From assembly GCF_001446935.1 (NCBI RefSeq), contig NZ_LKKK01000001.1:434001-498000 (forward strand): a DNA stretch of 64,000 nt, written 5' to 3'. The translations under genes and the position numbers were made by a program. The DNA is from Pseudomonas sp. TTU2014-080ASC (lineage in GTDB: Bacteria; Pseudomonadota; Gammaproteobacteria; Pseudomonadales; Pseudomonadaceae). The notes below the pieces were generated by a model. That model did no database searches. It saw only the letters and a list, made by a program, of their open reading frames with translations, and was not told the origin of the DNA. Shown here piece after piece: positions 26,006 to 35,500 of this stretch; position 1 is the first letter of the stretch; each line of letters opens with the position of its first letter.

Positions 26006-29000
26006 CTATTGGCCAGACCAAGCCTGTAGCCAGTTCCTGGCTGCGTTTTCGTCGAGCATCCAGTCGCTGAGCACACGCGCCTGCAACTGATCTCCCATCC
26101 TTGCAGTCGCATCCAAATCACGGATATGAGCACGGATTGCATCGACCCAATCCTTAAAGCGATTTTTCACCCGAGTGACCGGGAAATCACCCTGATAGCA
26201 AGCCAGATCGCTACAAATGACCGGGTACCCACATACGCCATATTCAAGGAGACGCAGGTTGCTCTTGCACTCGTTGAAGAGGTTTTGCTCGACAGGTGCA
26301 AGCGCCAGATCCAGATTTAAGCTAGCTAACATCGCCGGATACTTAGCTATATCGACACCTGGGTGGAATTCGTGAATGTAGGGGCGAAGTTTGGCCGGAC
26401 ACATACCGAAGAACACCCATTCCACTTCATTGGCGAGCTCTTTCACCACGTCAGCGATCATCTCCAAGTCGCCGGTATGGCTCACGCCGCCGGCCCAGCC
26501 TACTCGCGGCTTATTACCTTGCCTGCGCTGACTTGATAGCCCTTCCCACCACTGCGGGGCCAAGCGGTTTTCAACCACTTTGATTTCACCGTGCAGACCT
26601 GAAAACGCATCTGCCAGGCGCTCGGTTGACACCACAAAGCGGTCTACAAAACCCAAGCCTTTGCGCAAGGATTTCAAAATATCCTTGGGCATCTGCTCAC
26701 GGTGCATGTTTTTAAGCGGGAGGTTAGGCAGATAGTCATCCAACTCATAAACCTTGTAAGCACGCGAGAACTTCTGGATACGACGCATGGCCTCAAGACG
26801 TTCATCGCCAATCTGACGTTGCAGCACGATGACATCCGGGTTGTAACGCTCAAGGTCAGCCACATGTAACAGGCCGGCAGACAACATACCGTCAGCCAGA
26901 CCAGCCTGTTGCTGGGCTTTGAACGGCAGTATGACGCGGTAATTACCACAACCATGCCCATCAGCCGGATGAGCCAACACCACAGGGAGCGGACGCCAGC
27001 TCAGCGGACGCCAGGTCAGCTTGAAATCAGGCTCGATTTCAAAACCCACGCCGTTAAGTGACAGGTTTGCGTTGTAAGCGGGATCGCGGGCGAGGACAGA
27101 CACCCAGCGCTCGTACATCGCATCCTGCTCAGACACAAAACGCTTGAGTTTGGCCTCAGCGGCGGCAGTATCCACACTGTTCTGGCTGACGCTGCCTTCG
27201 TGTAACAGCTGCGCAAATGGTGTCCATACAGTCAAATAGCCGGCCTGACGGGACTTCAGGCACAAATCCACATCGTTGTAGGAAACCTTGAAGACCTCCT
27301 CATCCAACCCACCGACCTGCTCGTACACTTCACGGCGAATCATCAGGCAGGCAGCAGTCACAGCGGTGTAGTTCTGCACCACTTGCATGCGCTGCATGTA
27401 ACCCGGCGCATCCGCCGGCGAGCCAATAAACGGATGGTCCGCTGGCCCGCGCAGGCCCAAGACCACACCGGCGTGCTGAATGCGACCGTCTGGGTACAGC
27501 AGCTTGGCCCCAACAATACCCACTTCCGGTCGCTGAGCGTGATTGAGCAACTCGTCCAGCCAGTTCCCGTCGATAATGGCTGTGTCGTTGTTCAGCAGAA
27601 CCAAGTACTCGCCGCGCGCTTCACGGGCAGCCATGTTGTTAATGGCCGAGTAGTTGAACGGGTGTGGATAGCGCAAGACACGTAACTTGGGCTCATTAAG
27701 GCCAATAATCCCTTGCAGCCACTCGCGAGCTTCCGGGGTTTCGCTGTTGTTGTCGACGATGATGACTTCGTAATTCTGGTAACGCGTCAACTCCAGCAGC
27801 GACTCGACACAGCGCTGCACCATAGGCAGTTGGTCTTTGGTCGGAATGATGATCGACACCAGTGGCTGGTTGGGGTGCTGATAATTGATGCGGTAGCGGC
27901 CCGGCAGATGCTCCTGCAGCTCAGCCGCATAACCGCGCAGGTTCAGGTGACGCAGCAGCGTAGCCTGTTCTTGCGGATTGTCCTGCAGCTGCGGCGCATC
28001 GGTGATCAAAAGCGGCTCAGCGACATGGCCCAGACCGTTCAGGCCATCCTGTTCAATCAGGCGCAGGATCAGATCGAACTCCATGGCCTCAGGCAGATCC
28101 GCAGAGTAACCGCCCAGCTCCACAAACAGCTCGCGCTTAACCAGCCAGTGGTGCGCCATCACTACCGGCATGCTCAGCAGGTAATCCAGGTTGAACCCCG
28201 GACGCAGGGCTGCGCCGAGTTCGTCATTGGCCAGACGGTGCATTTCATCACCATACAAGGCCCGGCATTGCGGCTGCCGGATCAGCTCCAATGCAGCCAT
28301 CATCAGACCACTTGGGGTGAACTCCTCACCGGCGCGGGCGAGCATAAACCACCCAACCTGGCTCTCACTGATGACGCTATTGAGCTGCGCCACATAGTCA
28401 GCCGGATCGATGTTGACGAAATGCAGCTTGTCCGCGGGACTGGTCTGCGGCACGTTCGCAGGCGTCAGTACGATAATTTTCAGCGTGGCGTAGAGGCAGC
28501 GATCCAGACCAAGACTCTTGATAGTGGTCATCAGCTTGGCACTGTCGCCTTCCAGATCGACCACGACCACACCCAGCAGCGGCCCACCCTGATGCTGCTC
28601 AAGGTAACCGGCAATCAGCTGGTTCTCCTGCTCGGTAGGCAAGCGGTTGGCCAGCCAGGTGCGGGTAATGTCGACTTCAGCAGCCGTTGTTTGCGGCGCG
28701 GTAAAACTGACAGTCTGGGCTGGTGCCCCCTGATCCAGATAGCGTTGCAAGGCCTGACGTAAGCGGGTCGGCGACAAACGCACATCCAACATGGACGCTT
28801 TAAGGCCATCCACGCTGCCGGGGAACAACTGAACCTGACGCTGGAACTCAACTTCCTGGGCCAGGAATGCATCGGCATCGACCGGTTTACCCGTTAGCTG
28901 GCTGACCACACGCGACGACAGCTCGGCGAGATGCAGCGGAGTATCGGCCATCGGCTGGGCAACACTGCCAATCCGCGCCAGACTGTGGAACATGCCCCGG

Positions 29001-30397
29001 AACAGTGGCAGTGCCACATCAATCTCCGGCCAAAGTTGCCACTCCAGATCAAACAGTGTGCCGTTGCCTTCAGCATCAAGCACCAGATTGAACGGCGTGG
29101 CATCAAAGTATTGACCGGGAAGCACAGTGCGACCGCCCTTATCAACGGCTGCACTAAACAGCACGCGGGACAACGGACGCAGCCACTCGGCCAGAGCGCT
29201 CACCCCCCAGCCTTCACGGTTCATCAGGGTCAACAGCGAGTTGAAAAGCAACTCACCCTGATGCAGCGGCTCAACCGGACTGAACTGCATCCAGGCTGGC
29301 AGTGCGGCGTGGCTATCAAGCAGTTGGCGGCGCACTTCCAGTGCAGTGCCCGCACAATGGATGCTGACTTCTTTACTCAGCTGGCGACGACGGCCCTGAG
29401 AGTAGGTGAACGCAACAGCGTCCGGGTCACCAGTCCAGTTACCGCTGCCTTTCTTGGCAACGATAAAGAAAGAGTTTGCCAGATCACCGACCAGGCCGTT
29501 TTCAACCAGGCCGCGCTGAGCCGCGCCTTCGGAGAACGTGCGCTGATAGTTCGCCCCTTGCACCGGCGCAAATACGCCGGAAAGCAGGTTGACCAGTACG
29601 TCATCGCGCTGCTCGAGGGCACGCTCGGTGAGCACCATCGAAGGCAGTTTGTAATCTGGGTACGGATAGAAAAACTCAAGCTCAGAGAAATCGGCCTGCT
29701 TAAGAATGCGGGCCAAATCGCGACGTCCGAACGTCACCGCTTCGCCGTCGCCATACAGGCTTTCGATACCATAGAACGGCACGCCCTGGTGATCTTCGTA
29801 GGCACCGGCCCAGTACTTGAGACCGAGCTTGTTCTCAATCGCGACCAGCAAAACCCCGTCCGGTTTAAGGAAGGATCGCGCCAAGGCCAGCGCTGCGCCA
29901 ACTGGATCCTCACCGCCAATAAACTTGCGGCTGTACTCAAGCACCCCGATCAGCGTCACGACATCAAAACGCTCGTCGGTTTCAAAGTTCTGGAAGTTGT
30001 CGTTGTAGACCTTGACGTTGTTCAGGTCGCGGCAACGGGCTGCCGTAATACCGGCACGACGAAGGCTACCTTCAACACACGTGAGCTCGCACCCGGACTC
30101 CCCCAGGAAGCGACTGATTGCACCGCAGCCTGAACCCAGCTCCAGCACCTTTTTACCCTGCAGGCTGGCAGCAATCGGGCGGAACAGGTTGGCGCGCATC
30201 GGACTCAGGTGATAGAGCGTCGGCCAGTTGCTGATGTGCTGCTGCAGCTCTTCAGAGCCTGTGGAGACATCCGCAGCGTTCTTGATGACGTTATAGAGGA
30301 AGTTCTCCACCGCATCGCCGTCACTGTAGTTAAAGCGATTCGCCTCAGGGCGCGTGTAGAGATTGTGTTCAGCGTCAAACTTATACCGAGTGCTCAC
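26006..30397 (-). CDS. Large fused methyltransferase / GT2 / GT4-like protein, flagellar glycosylation block
   Basis: A 1463-residue cytosolic protein with three recognisable catalytic parts. Residues about 60-240 form a class I SAM methyltransferase (motif I VLELGSGCGAISRFLG at 84-99). Residues about 600-830 resemble a degenerate GT2 domain. Residues about 842-1085 form a GT2 glycosyltransferase (PLVSIIIPTKDQ, DNNSE, LLNNDTAI, and a late NDVDLCLK). From about 1135 to the end is a GT4-like domain (GNYRVILP, RVGWAGGVSHTGDLEM, and ECKSNLRLLEYGVCGYPVIC). Multi-domain FgtA/Fgt1 glycosyltransferases beside fliC in P. aeruginosa and P. syringae glycosylate flagellin, and this position suggests the same. 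It starts at GTG 30397 with GGAAGG seven bases upstream; an out-of-frame ATG overlaps it. Sugar identity is unknown. Confidence 0.8.
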   Translation of the reverse strand: MSTRYKFDAEHNLYTRPEANRFNYSDGDAVENFLYNVIKNAADVSTGSEELQQHISNWPTLYHLSPMRANLFRPIAASLQGKKVLELGSGCGAISRFLGESGCELTCVEGSLRRAGITAARCRDLNNVKVYNDNFQNFETDERFDVVTLIGVLEYSRKFIGGEDPVGAALALARSFLKPDGVLLVAIENKLGLKYWAGAYEDHQGVPFYGIESLYGDGEAVTFGRRDLARILKQADFSELEFFYPYPDYKLPSMVLTERALEQRDDVLVNLLSGVFAPVQGANYQRTFSEGAAQRGLVENGLVGDLANSFFIVAKKGSGNWTGDPDAVAFTYSQGRRRQLSKEVSIHCAGTALEVRRQLLDSHAALPAWMQFSPVEPLHQGELLFNSLLTLMNREGWGVSALAEWLRPLSRVLFSAAVDKGGRTVLPGQYFDATPFNLVLDAEGNGTLFDLEWQLWPEIDVALPLFRGMFHSLARIGSVAQPMADTPLHLAELSSRVVSQLTGKPVDADAFLAQEVEFQRQVQLFPGSVDGLKASMLDVRLSPTRLRQALQRYLDQGAPAQTVSFTAPQTTAAEVDITRTWLANRLPTEQENQLIAGYLEQHQGGPLLGVVVVDLEGDSAKLMTTIKSLGLDRCLYATLKIIVLTPANVPQTSPADKLHFVNIDPADYVAQLNSVISESQVGWFMLARAGEEFTPSGLMMAALELIRQPQCRALYGDEMHRLANDELGAALRPGFNLDYLLSMPVVMAHHWLVKRELFVELGGYSADLPEAMEFDLILRLIEQDGLNGLGHVAEPLLITDAPQLQDNPQEQATLLRHLNLRGYAAELQEHLPGRYRINYQHPNQPLVSIIIPTKDQLPMVQRCVESLLELTRYQNYEVIIVDNNSETPEAREWLQGIIGLNEPKLRVLRYPHPFNYSAINNMAAREARGEYLVLLNNDTAIIDGNWLDELLNHAQRPEVGIVGAKLLYPDGRIQHAGVVLGLRGPADHPFIGSPADAPGYMQRMQVVQNYTAVTAACLMIRREVYEQVGGLDEEVFKVSYNDVDLCLKSRQAGYLTVWTPFAQLLHEGSVSQNSVDTAAAEAKLKRFVSEQDAMYERWVSVLARDPAYNANLSLNGVGFEIEPDFKLTWRPLSWRPLPVVLAHPADGHGCGNYRVILPFKAQQQAGLADGMLSAGLLHVADLERYNPDVIVLQRQIGDERLEAMRRIQKFSRAYKVYELDDYLPNLPLKNMHREQMPKDILKSLRKGLGFVDRFVVSTERLADAFSGLHGEIKVVENRLAPQWWEGLSSQRRQGNKPRVGWAGGVSHTGDLEMIADVVKELANEVEWVFFGMCPAKLRPYIHEFHPGVDIAKYPAMLASLNLDLALAPVEQNLFNECKSNLRLLEYGVCGYPVICSDLACYQGDFPVTRVKNRFKDWVDAIRAHIRDLDATARMGDQLQARVLSDWMLDENAARNWLQAWSGQ

Positions 30398-30465
30398 ATC
30401 AAAGCCTTCCAGTGAGTTGATAGATATCCAGGCTCATGCCTGCTCGAAACCATGTGGAAATCGTT

Positions 30466-31356
30466 TCAGCCCTTCAGCGCATTGATCGATAACGCCAGAT
30501 GATCATGCGAGTAAGGATGTACCGCTCCGAAATACTCAACAGGCACATGAGGAATTTCCCAATTCTTCCCCCGGATGCTCTGGTACTCCCTGTGAAAAAG
30601 CTCCCACTTCGAGCCTTCATCATTGGATGAAGTCCCGCCATGGAATTGATGGAAGGTCCCTTCTCCCAACAGCACAATCAGGTTCTGCGGCAGCAGTTCC
30701 AGCGCGCGGCGGAATATATCCAAGTTGCACAATCCGCCCCCCGGCAGCTCAAACGCAGGGTCATAACCGCCCAACTGCTCCCAGGTTTGCTTAAGCATGA
30801 ACAGTGCATTGCTTTCGCTGGTGGGTCCGAACCAGCCACGCGGAGACGAGCCGGCGTAACAGGACACAACAAACAGCCGATACGGGTCTTTGGCCCAGTC
30901 GATGGATGCCAGCAGGAAGTCTTCAAACTTTTGCTCATAGCCCATCGCCACACTACGCGACTGATGGACTGGCCCCAGATGGAAACCTACGGTTGAAATC
31001 ACCGGCTCTTCGCGCAGGTTCCTGGCTTTGAGCACACGGGCCAGCAGCCCCGGCGTCACCATACGTGCGCCGTCTACGATCACTCCACACACTTCGCCAC
31101 GGGCCTCAGCCAAGCCAAGGTTTACCGCCGCGACAGGGGATTTGTTCGGCTTTTCCACCTGCAGACAACGCACATCCGCGCCCCAAGTACTCAGCACGCT
31201 CTGCGGCACAGGCTCGGCCGAACCGTTATCCACTACGATGATTTCGTAATCATCGGCACTGATGCCCTGCTGTAGCTGCGGCGAGAGGGACTGCACGGTG
31301 CGTGGAAGTTCACGCTCCATATTGAACGCCACAACAATGACAGAGAGTTTTTTCAT
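30466..31356 (-). CDS. GT2-family glycosyltransferase
   Basis: From ATG 31356 the protein is 296 residues with a GT-A fold: KLSVIVVAFNMERELPRTVQ at the N-terminus, IIVVDNGS, and VCGVIVDGARM in place of the DxD motif. The C-terminal half (SPRGWFGPTSESNALFMLK, GGYDPAFELPGGGLCNLDIF) is the acceptor-side region. The metal-binding acidic pair is only partly conserved, so activity is probable but not certain. GGAGAGG precedes the start, which overlaps the stop of the methyltransferase gene (ATGA). It is 68 bases before the large fused gene and probably in the same operon, feeding flagellin or LPS glycan assembly. Confidence 0.8.
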   Translation of the reverse strand: MKKLSVIVVAFNMERELPRTVQSLSPQLQQGISADDYEIIVVDNGSAEPVPQSVLSTWGADVRCLQVEKPNKSPVAAVNLGLAEARGEVCGVIVDGARMVTPGLLARVLKARNLREEPVISTVGFHLGPVHQSRSVAMGYEQKFEDFLLASIDWAKDPYRLFVVSCYAGSSPRGWFGPTSESNALFMLKQTWEQLGGYDPAFELPGGGLCNLDIFRRALELLPQNLIVLLGEGTFHQFHGGTSSNDEGSKWELFHREYQSIRGKNWEIPHVPVEYFGAVHPYSHDHLALSINALKG

Positions 31357-32105
31357 AGTCCTCTCCACGCCAGCAGCTTGCGCAGTTTATGCATCTGTTC
31401 TTGTGGCTCGTGAGAGGTCCTGACGGTTTTAATCAACTCGCAGGTGGAGACAATCAGTTCATTATTTGGAGCCATCGCACCTTCCCTACGCAGCACCCCT
31501 TCAGGTACAGCCAGGTCGTTATGGACGTACTCCTTGAGGATGGTTTCATAGTTATCGCTCAGCGCGGTATTGGAAGGGTCCAGGCCAATAATCAGCAGCA
31601 AGCCACTGGGCCATGTATCCAACAGAATCTGAACCAGATCCGGGCGGTAGCGCTTGAGGCAGTCGCGCAGTTTCCAGACATCGCCAGTCCACACTGTGGT
31701 CTTGCGATCCCGGGCAGCCTGAGCCGGGTGGTTGGGGCACATGTCATCCAGGACCACCACAGTCCAAGGAGTCGCATACGCCTCAATATTAATGAAGTCA
31801 CGCAGTGCGTATTCGAACAGGTGCATGCCATCAATAAAGGCCAGATCCACCTTCTCTTCGATGTTGCTGTTTTTTGCAGCAGCAAAAAAGTCATCGCTGG
31901 TCATCTCATAGAACAGCGTTGTGGCGGGAAGCTCTTTAGTGAACTGCTTGAGCGGGTCAATTCCCACTGCGCAGCCTTTGGCCAGACTCAGGCTCCCGGC
32001 GTTGCGTACGCCCACTTCCATATAAAGGTCCGGTAACAACTGCTCATGCAGTATGTTCAGTACCTCAAGGTAATTGCGCTGACCCGCGACAGCTTCTTGG
32101 CTCAT
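31353..32105 (-). CDS. SAM-dependent methyltransferase (Methyltransf_24 type)
   Basis: From ATG 32105 the protein is 250 residues: motif I DLYMEVGVRNAGSL, a catalytic-region segment LAFIDGMHLFEYALRDF, and WTVVVLDDMCPNHP. This fits class I methyltransferases often found in glycan clusters, where they methylate a sugar hydroxyl. Its substrate is unknown. GGGGAG lies upstream of the ATG. It is the first gene of the minus-strand glycosylation operon, divergent from the repeat-protein gene. Confidence 0.75.
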   Translation of the reverse strand: MSQEAVAGQRNYLEVLNILHEQLLPDLYMEVGVRNAGSLSLAKGCAVGIDPLKQFTKELPATTLFYEMTSDDFFAAAKNSNIEEKVDLAFIDGMHLFEYALRDFINIEAYATPWTVVVLDDMCPNHPAQAARDRKTTVWTGDVWKLRDCLKRYRPDLVQILLDTWPSGLLLIIGLDPSNTALSDNYETILKEYVHNDLAVPEGVLRREGAMAPNNELIVSTCELIKTVRTSHEPQEQMHKLRKLLAWRGL

Positions 32106-32464
32106 GCCACCACTCCCCTTCAATCCCATGCGTGCTAGCTAGATAAACCAAGCCCGCGAGCACTCGCTCGAACGTCTTGGTCAGGGTGCAAATGTCAGTG
32201 TTCTGACGCTAAGCACAGTTTGGGTGGTTCTCTGCAAATATCCCGCCAACTCCCTTGGCCAACCCGCTTAGTGTTCGCCCGTCGCCCTAAGAGCAACGAC
32301 AGGGCACTCGAAAAGCACCACTGCGCCCATCGAATCAGGCCAGATGCTGTTAAAAAAAAAATCAACCCGAACAGCCTCGCTGCAAACCTTGCTGTAGACA
32401 TCCCGCTTACAGAATGACACTCCTGCCAAAAGATAGCTCAGTGCCACTATTTTATTTTTTACGT
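32106..32464. promoter_or_regulatory. Divergent intergenic region between glycosylation operon and repeat-protein cassette
   Basis: These 359 bases hold no convincing gene. They must contain the promoter for the minus-strand methyltransferase operon. Visible structure: the palindrome GCGAG-CA-CTCGC at 32155-32166, a run of ten A at 32352-32361 flanked by the inverted repeat GCTGTT (32346-32351) and AACAGC (32370-32375). No sigma-54 signature was found. Confidence 0.4.
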
Positions 32465-32491
32465 TAAAGTTGTTCGACAATCTGCCGATTT
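32465..32491 (+). promoter_or_regulatory. Sigma-28 (FliA) promoter of the octapeptide-repeat gene
   Basis: TAAAGTTG starts at 32465, then GCCGATTT at 32484-32491, with exactly 15 bases between TAAA and GCCGAT. This is a near-consensus FliA site (TAAAGTTT-N11-GCCGATAA). It has the same spacing as the fliC promoter and would start transcription about 90 bases before the ATG at 32590, also as for fliC. Confidence 0.85.
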
Positions 32492-32589
32492 CCCAGCCGA
32501 CTCTCCCCCAAAATAGCTTGGGGCAACAATTAATAAGCCTGAAAAACAAGAACGGGCTTGTGCATCTGATAATCAGAGGGCAGCACACA

Positions 32590-35500
32590 ATGAGCACAAC
32601 AATTACGAGCTTTAAGTCCTACACGCTTGATCAGATCGTTAGCCTGAGCACAGAGCAGATTCGAAGTGCAGGCTCTGGCGCAATTAAGACACTGTCAGCC
32701 CAACAGATTCAGATGTTTTCCGCTGAACAAGTAAAGGCGATTAGCGAAGACGTCATCGTTAAACTCAGTGCATCACAGATCAAAGCCTTCTCTGATTATC
32801 AGATTGAATACGGCCTGACCTCAGGCCAAGTCAGGAACTTCACCAGCGCTCAGTTGCGCAGCCTGGATACCAAGCAGATTGCCAGCCTGACCTATGCGCA
32901 AATTGATGCCATCAACGATGATCTGGACAAGGTGCAGAAGCTCACTGCCCAGCAGTTGGCCGCGCTGAGTGCAGACCAGTTGCGTGCGCTGGAAGAAGAT
33001 GCTGATGACTCTGCCTTGACCAAAACCCAGGTCCAGGCCCTGACTGCGGCTCAACTGGATGCCGTTAATGTGCTGAGCACTTATCAGATTCAGCAGCTCT
33101 CGACCCGCCAGATCGGTCAACTGACTGTTGAACAGCTGCGCTCCATGTCCGAAGAGCAAATCGGCTCGTTGACCTCTGCGCAGATCCAAGCCCTCAAGCC
33201 TGCGCAACTGGATGCCATCGACATCCTGGGCACTGCGCAGATTGCCAGCCTGAGCGCCAAGCAGGTCTCCACGCTGACCACAGATCAGCTGCAAGTTATG
33301 ACCTCTGAACAATTGGGCGCCCTGACCGGGACCCAAGTCAGAGCACTTAAGACCAACCAGATTCAGGCACTGGACGACAGTCAGATACGTAGCCTGTCTC
33401 CTAACCAGACCCGATTCCTGACCGCTGCACAGGTGGGTGCATTCACCACCGACCAAGTCAAGGCCCTGTCCGTAGACAGCCTGCAGACCATGTCGACCCA
33501 ACAGGTTGCAGCCTTGACCGCCGGCCAGATCAAAGCTTTGTCAGATGAGCAGCTCTCAGGATTGCTGCCAGCCCAGATTAAAGCCCTGAAGAACGACCGC
33601 ATCCAGGCACTTGAACCCAATCAGATCAGCTCCCTGAGCACCGGTGCAATCCGCGCCATGACCAACGCCCAGATTACGGCGCTGGGTTCGAACCAGCTCA
33701 AGGCCCTGACTGATGATCAACTGGGTGCCCTGACTACCGCCCAAGTGCGCGCATTAGGCCATGATGATGACGGCATTAAGGCACTTGAATCTAACCAAAT
33801 TGCTGCGCTCAGTGCCAACGGAATCATGGCGCTTACCACTGCTCAAGTGGCCAGCCTCAGTAATACTCAATTGCAGAGCCTGACCACCGATCAGACAGCT
33901 TCTCTGACCTCGGCGCAAATTCGTGCAATCGGTAACAGCTCGCTCCAAACACTGAGCAACGAACAGATTGCTTCGCTCTCGACGTCCGCCATTGCGGCCC
34001 TGCGTACCGATCAGATTCAGGCACTGACTACAGACCAAGTCCAGGCGCTGACCACAACCCAAGCTGAAAAACTTAACAGCAAAGCCGCACAAAGCCTCAC
34101 AAGCGGTCAGCTGAAGTTGATGAATGCCGAAACAATCGCCAAGCTTTCCAAGGCCCTCACTTCCGGTCAAATCCAGCACCTGACCACAGAACAGGTCCAG
34201 GCGTTGACCACAACGCAGTTCAAGTCACTGACAACGGCACAAGTTGCAGCACTCAGTGGTGAGCATCTCAAAGCATTAAGCACCGACCATCTGGCCAACA
34301 TGACCACTGCACAGGTGCGTGCACTGGGTACCGGCACCAACGGCATCAGCGTACTCAGCGGTGAGCAGATCAAGGCCTTGAGCACGGCTGCAATTGCAGC
34401 CCTGCGTACAGAGCAAGTGGCAGCATTGACCGCTGACCAAATCACCAGTCTAGAAGATGATCAGGCTGCAAAACTGACCGCAGCGGCAGTCAAAGCGCTT
34501 AATAGCAGCCAGATCCAGGCACTGGAAACTCAAGACATCAAAGCCTTGGGCACCAAACTGCAAACCAGTCAGGTTGCACAACTGACCATTGAGCAAGTTC
34601 AAAGTCTGGACACTGATCAAATCAAAGCCCTGAGCACTACTCAGGTTGGCTCATTGACCGACGAGCAAGTTGCAGCCATGTCCGCCACTCAGATTGGGGC
34701 CATGGAAACCAACCAACTGCGTGCGCTCAAAACCAACCAGCTCAACAGCCTGTCTGCTGAAGCTCTGAAAGCATTGAGCACTACTTCGGTCAAAGCGCTG
34801 ACCACCGCTCAAATCAGCAACCTCAGCACAGAGCACGTGCGTAACATGACCAGCGCTCAGGTCAACGCGTTGACGACTCAGCAGATCCGCGCACTGACCA
34901 GTGACCAGGTCAAAGCCCTTGAGTCAGAAGACATCGCTAACGTCCAAGCCAGACTGAAAGATCAGCAGATCAAAGAGCTGACTGACACCCAAGTCGCCGA
35001 ACTGGATACCTCGGCGCTGACTACCAGCCAGGTTCGCGCACTGCAAACCACTCAGCTGGCGCTGATGTCGTACAACCAGATCAAAGACCTCAGCAGCGAC
35101 CAGATGCGTGTCATGAGCACCGGCCAGTTAGCTGGCCTCAGCGCAGGCCAGGTTGCCAGCATTGATGGCATTGATCTGAAAGCCCTCAACACGACTCAGC
35201 TGAACGCCCTTAGCGCGTCGAAAATGCAGGGGCTGACTTCTGCTCAGGTGAAAGATCTGACCAACACCCAAATTCGTGCGCTGGATAGCACTCGCCTGAA
35301 TGCCATCCTGAATAACCTGACAACCGACCAGATCAGCCAGCTCACCACTACTCAAGTTAAGAGCCTGAATACGGATCAGCTGATCAGCCTGACCAACGAT
35401 CAGGTGTCCAAGTTCACCCAGAACCAGTTGCGCGCGATGGATTCGACCCAAATGGCTGCCATTGCAGATCTGGGTGCAGCTGATATCAGCCACTTCACCT

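Noticed and set aside
28931..30133. 400-codon plus-strand frame inside the large glycosyltransferase gene
   Set aside because: It is antisense to a well-supported coding region and has the composition expected from a shadow frame.
32470..32589. 40-residue N-terminal extension of the repeat protein
   Set aside because: Its ATG lies inside the FliA promoter, so it cannot be on the FliA transcript.
32268..32597. 109-codon minus-strand reading frame across the repeat-gene promoter
   Set aside because: It runs antisense through the sigma-28 promoter and the start of the repeat gene, and has no ribosome site or recognisable domain.
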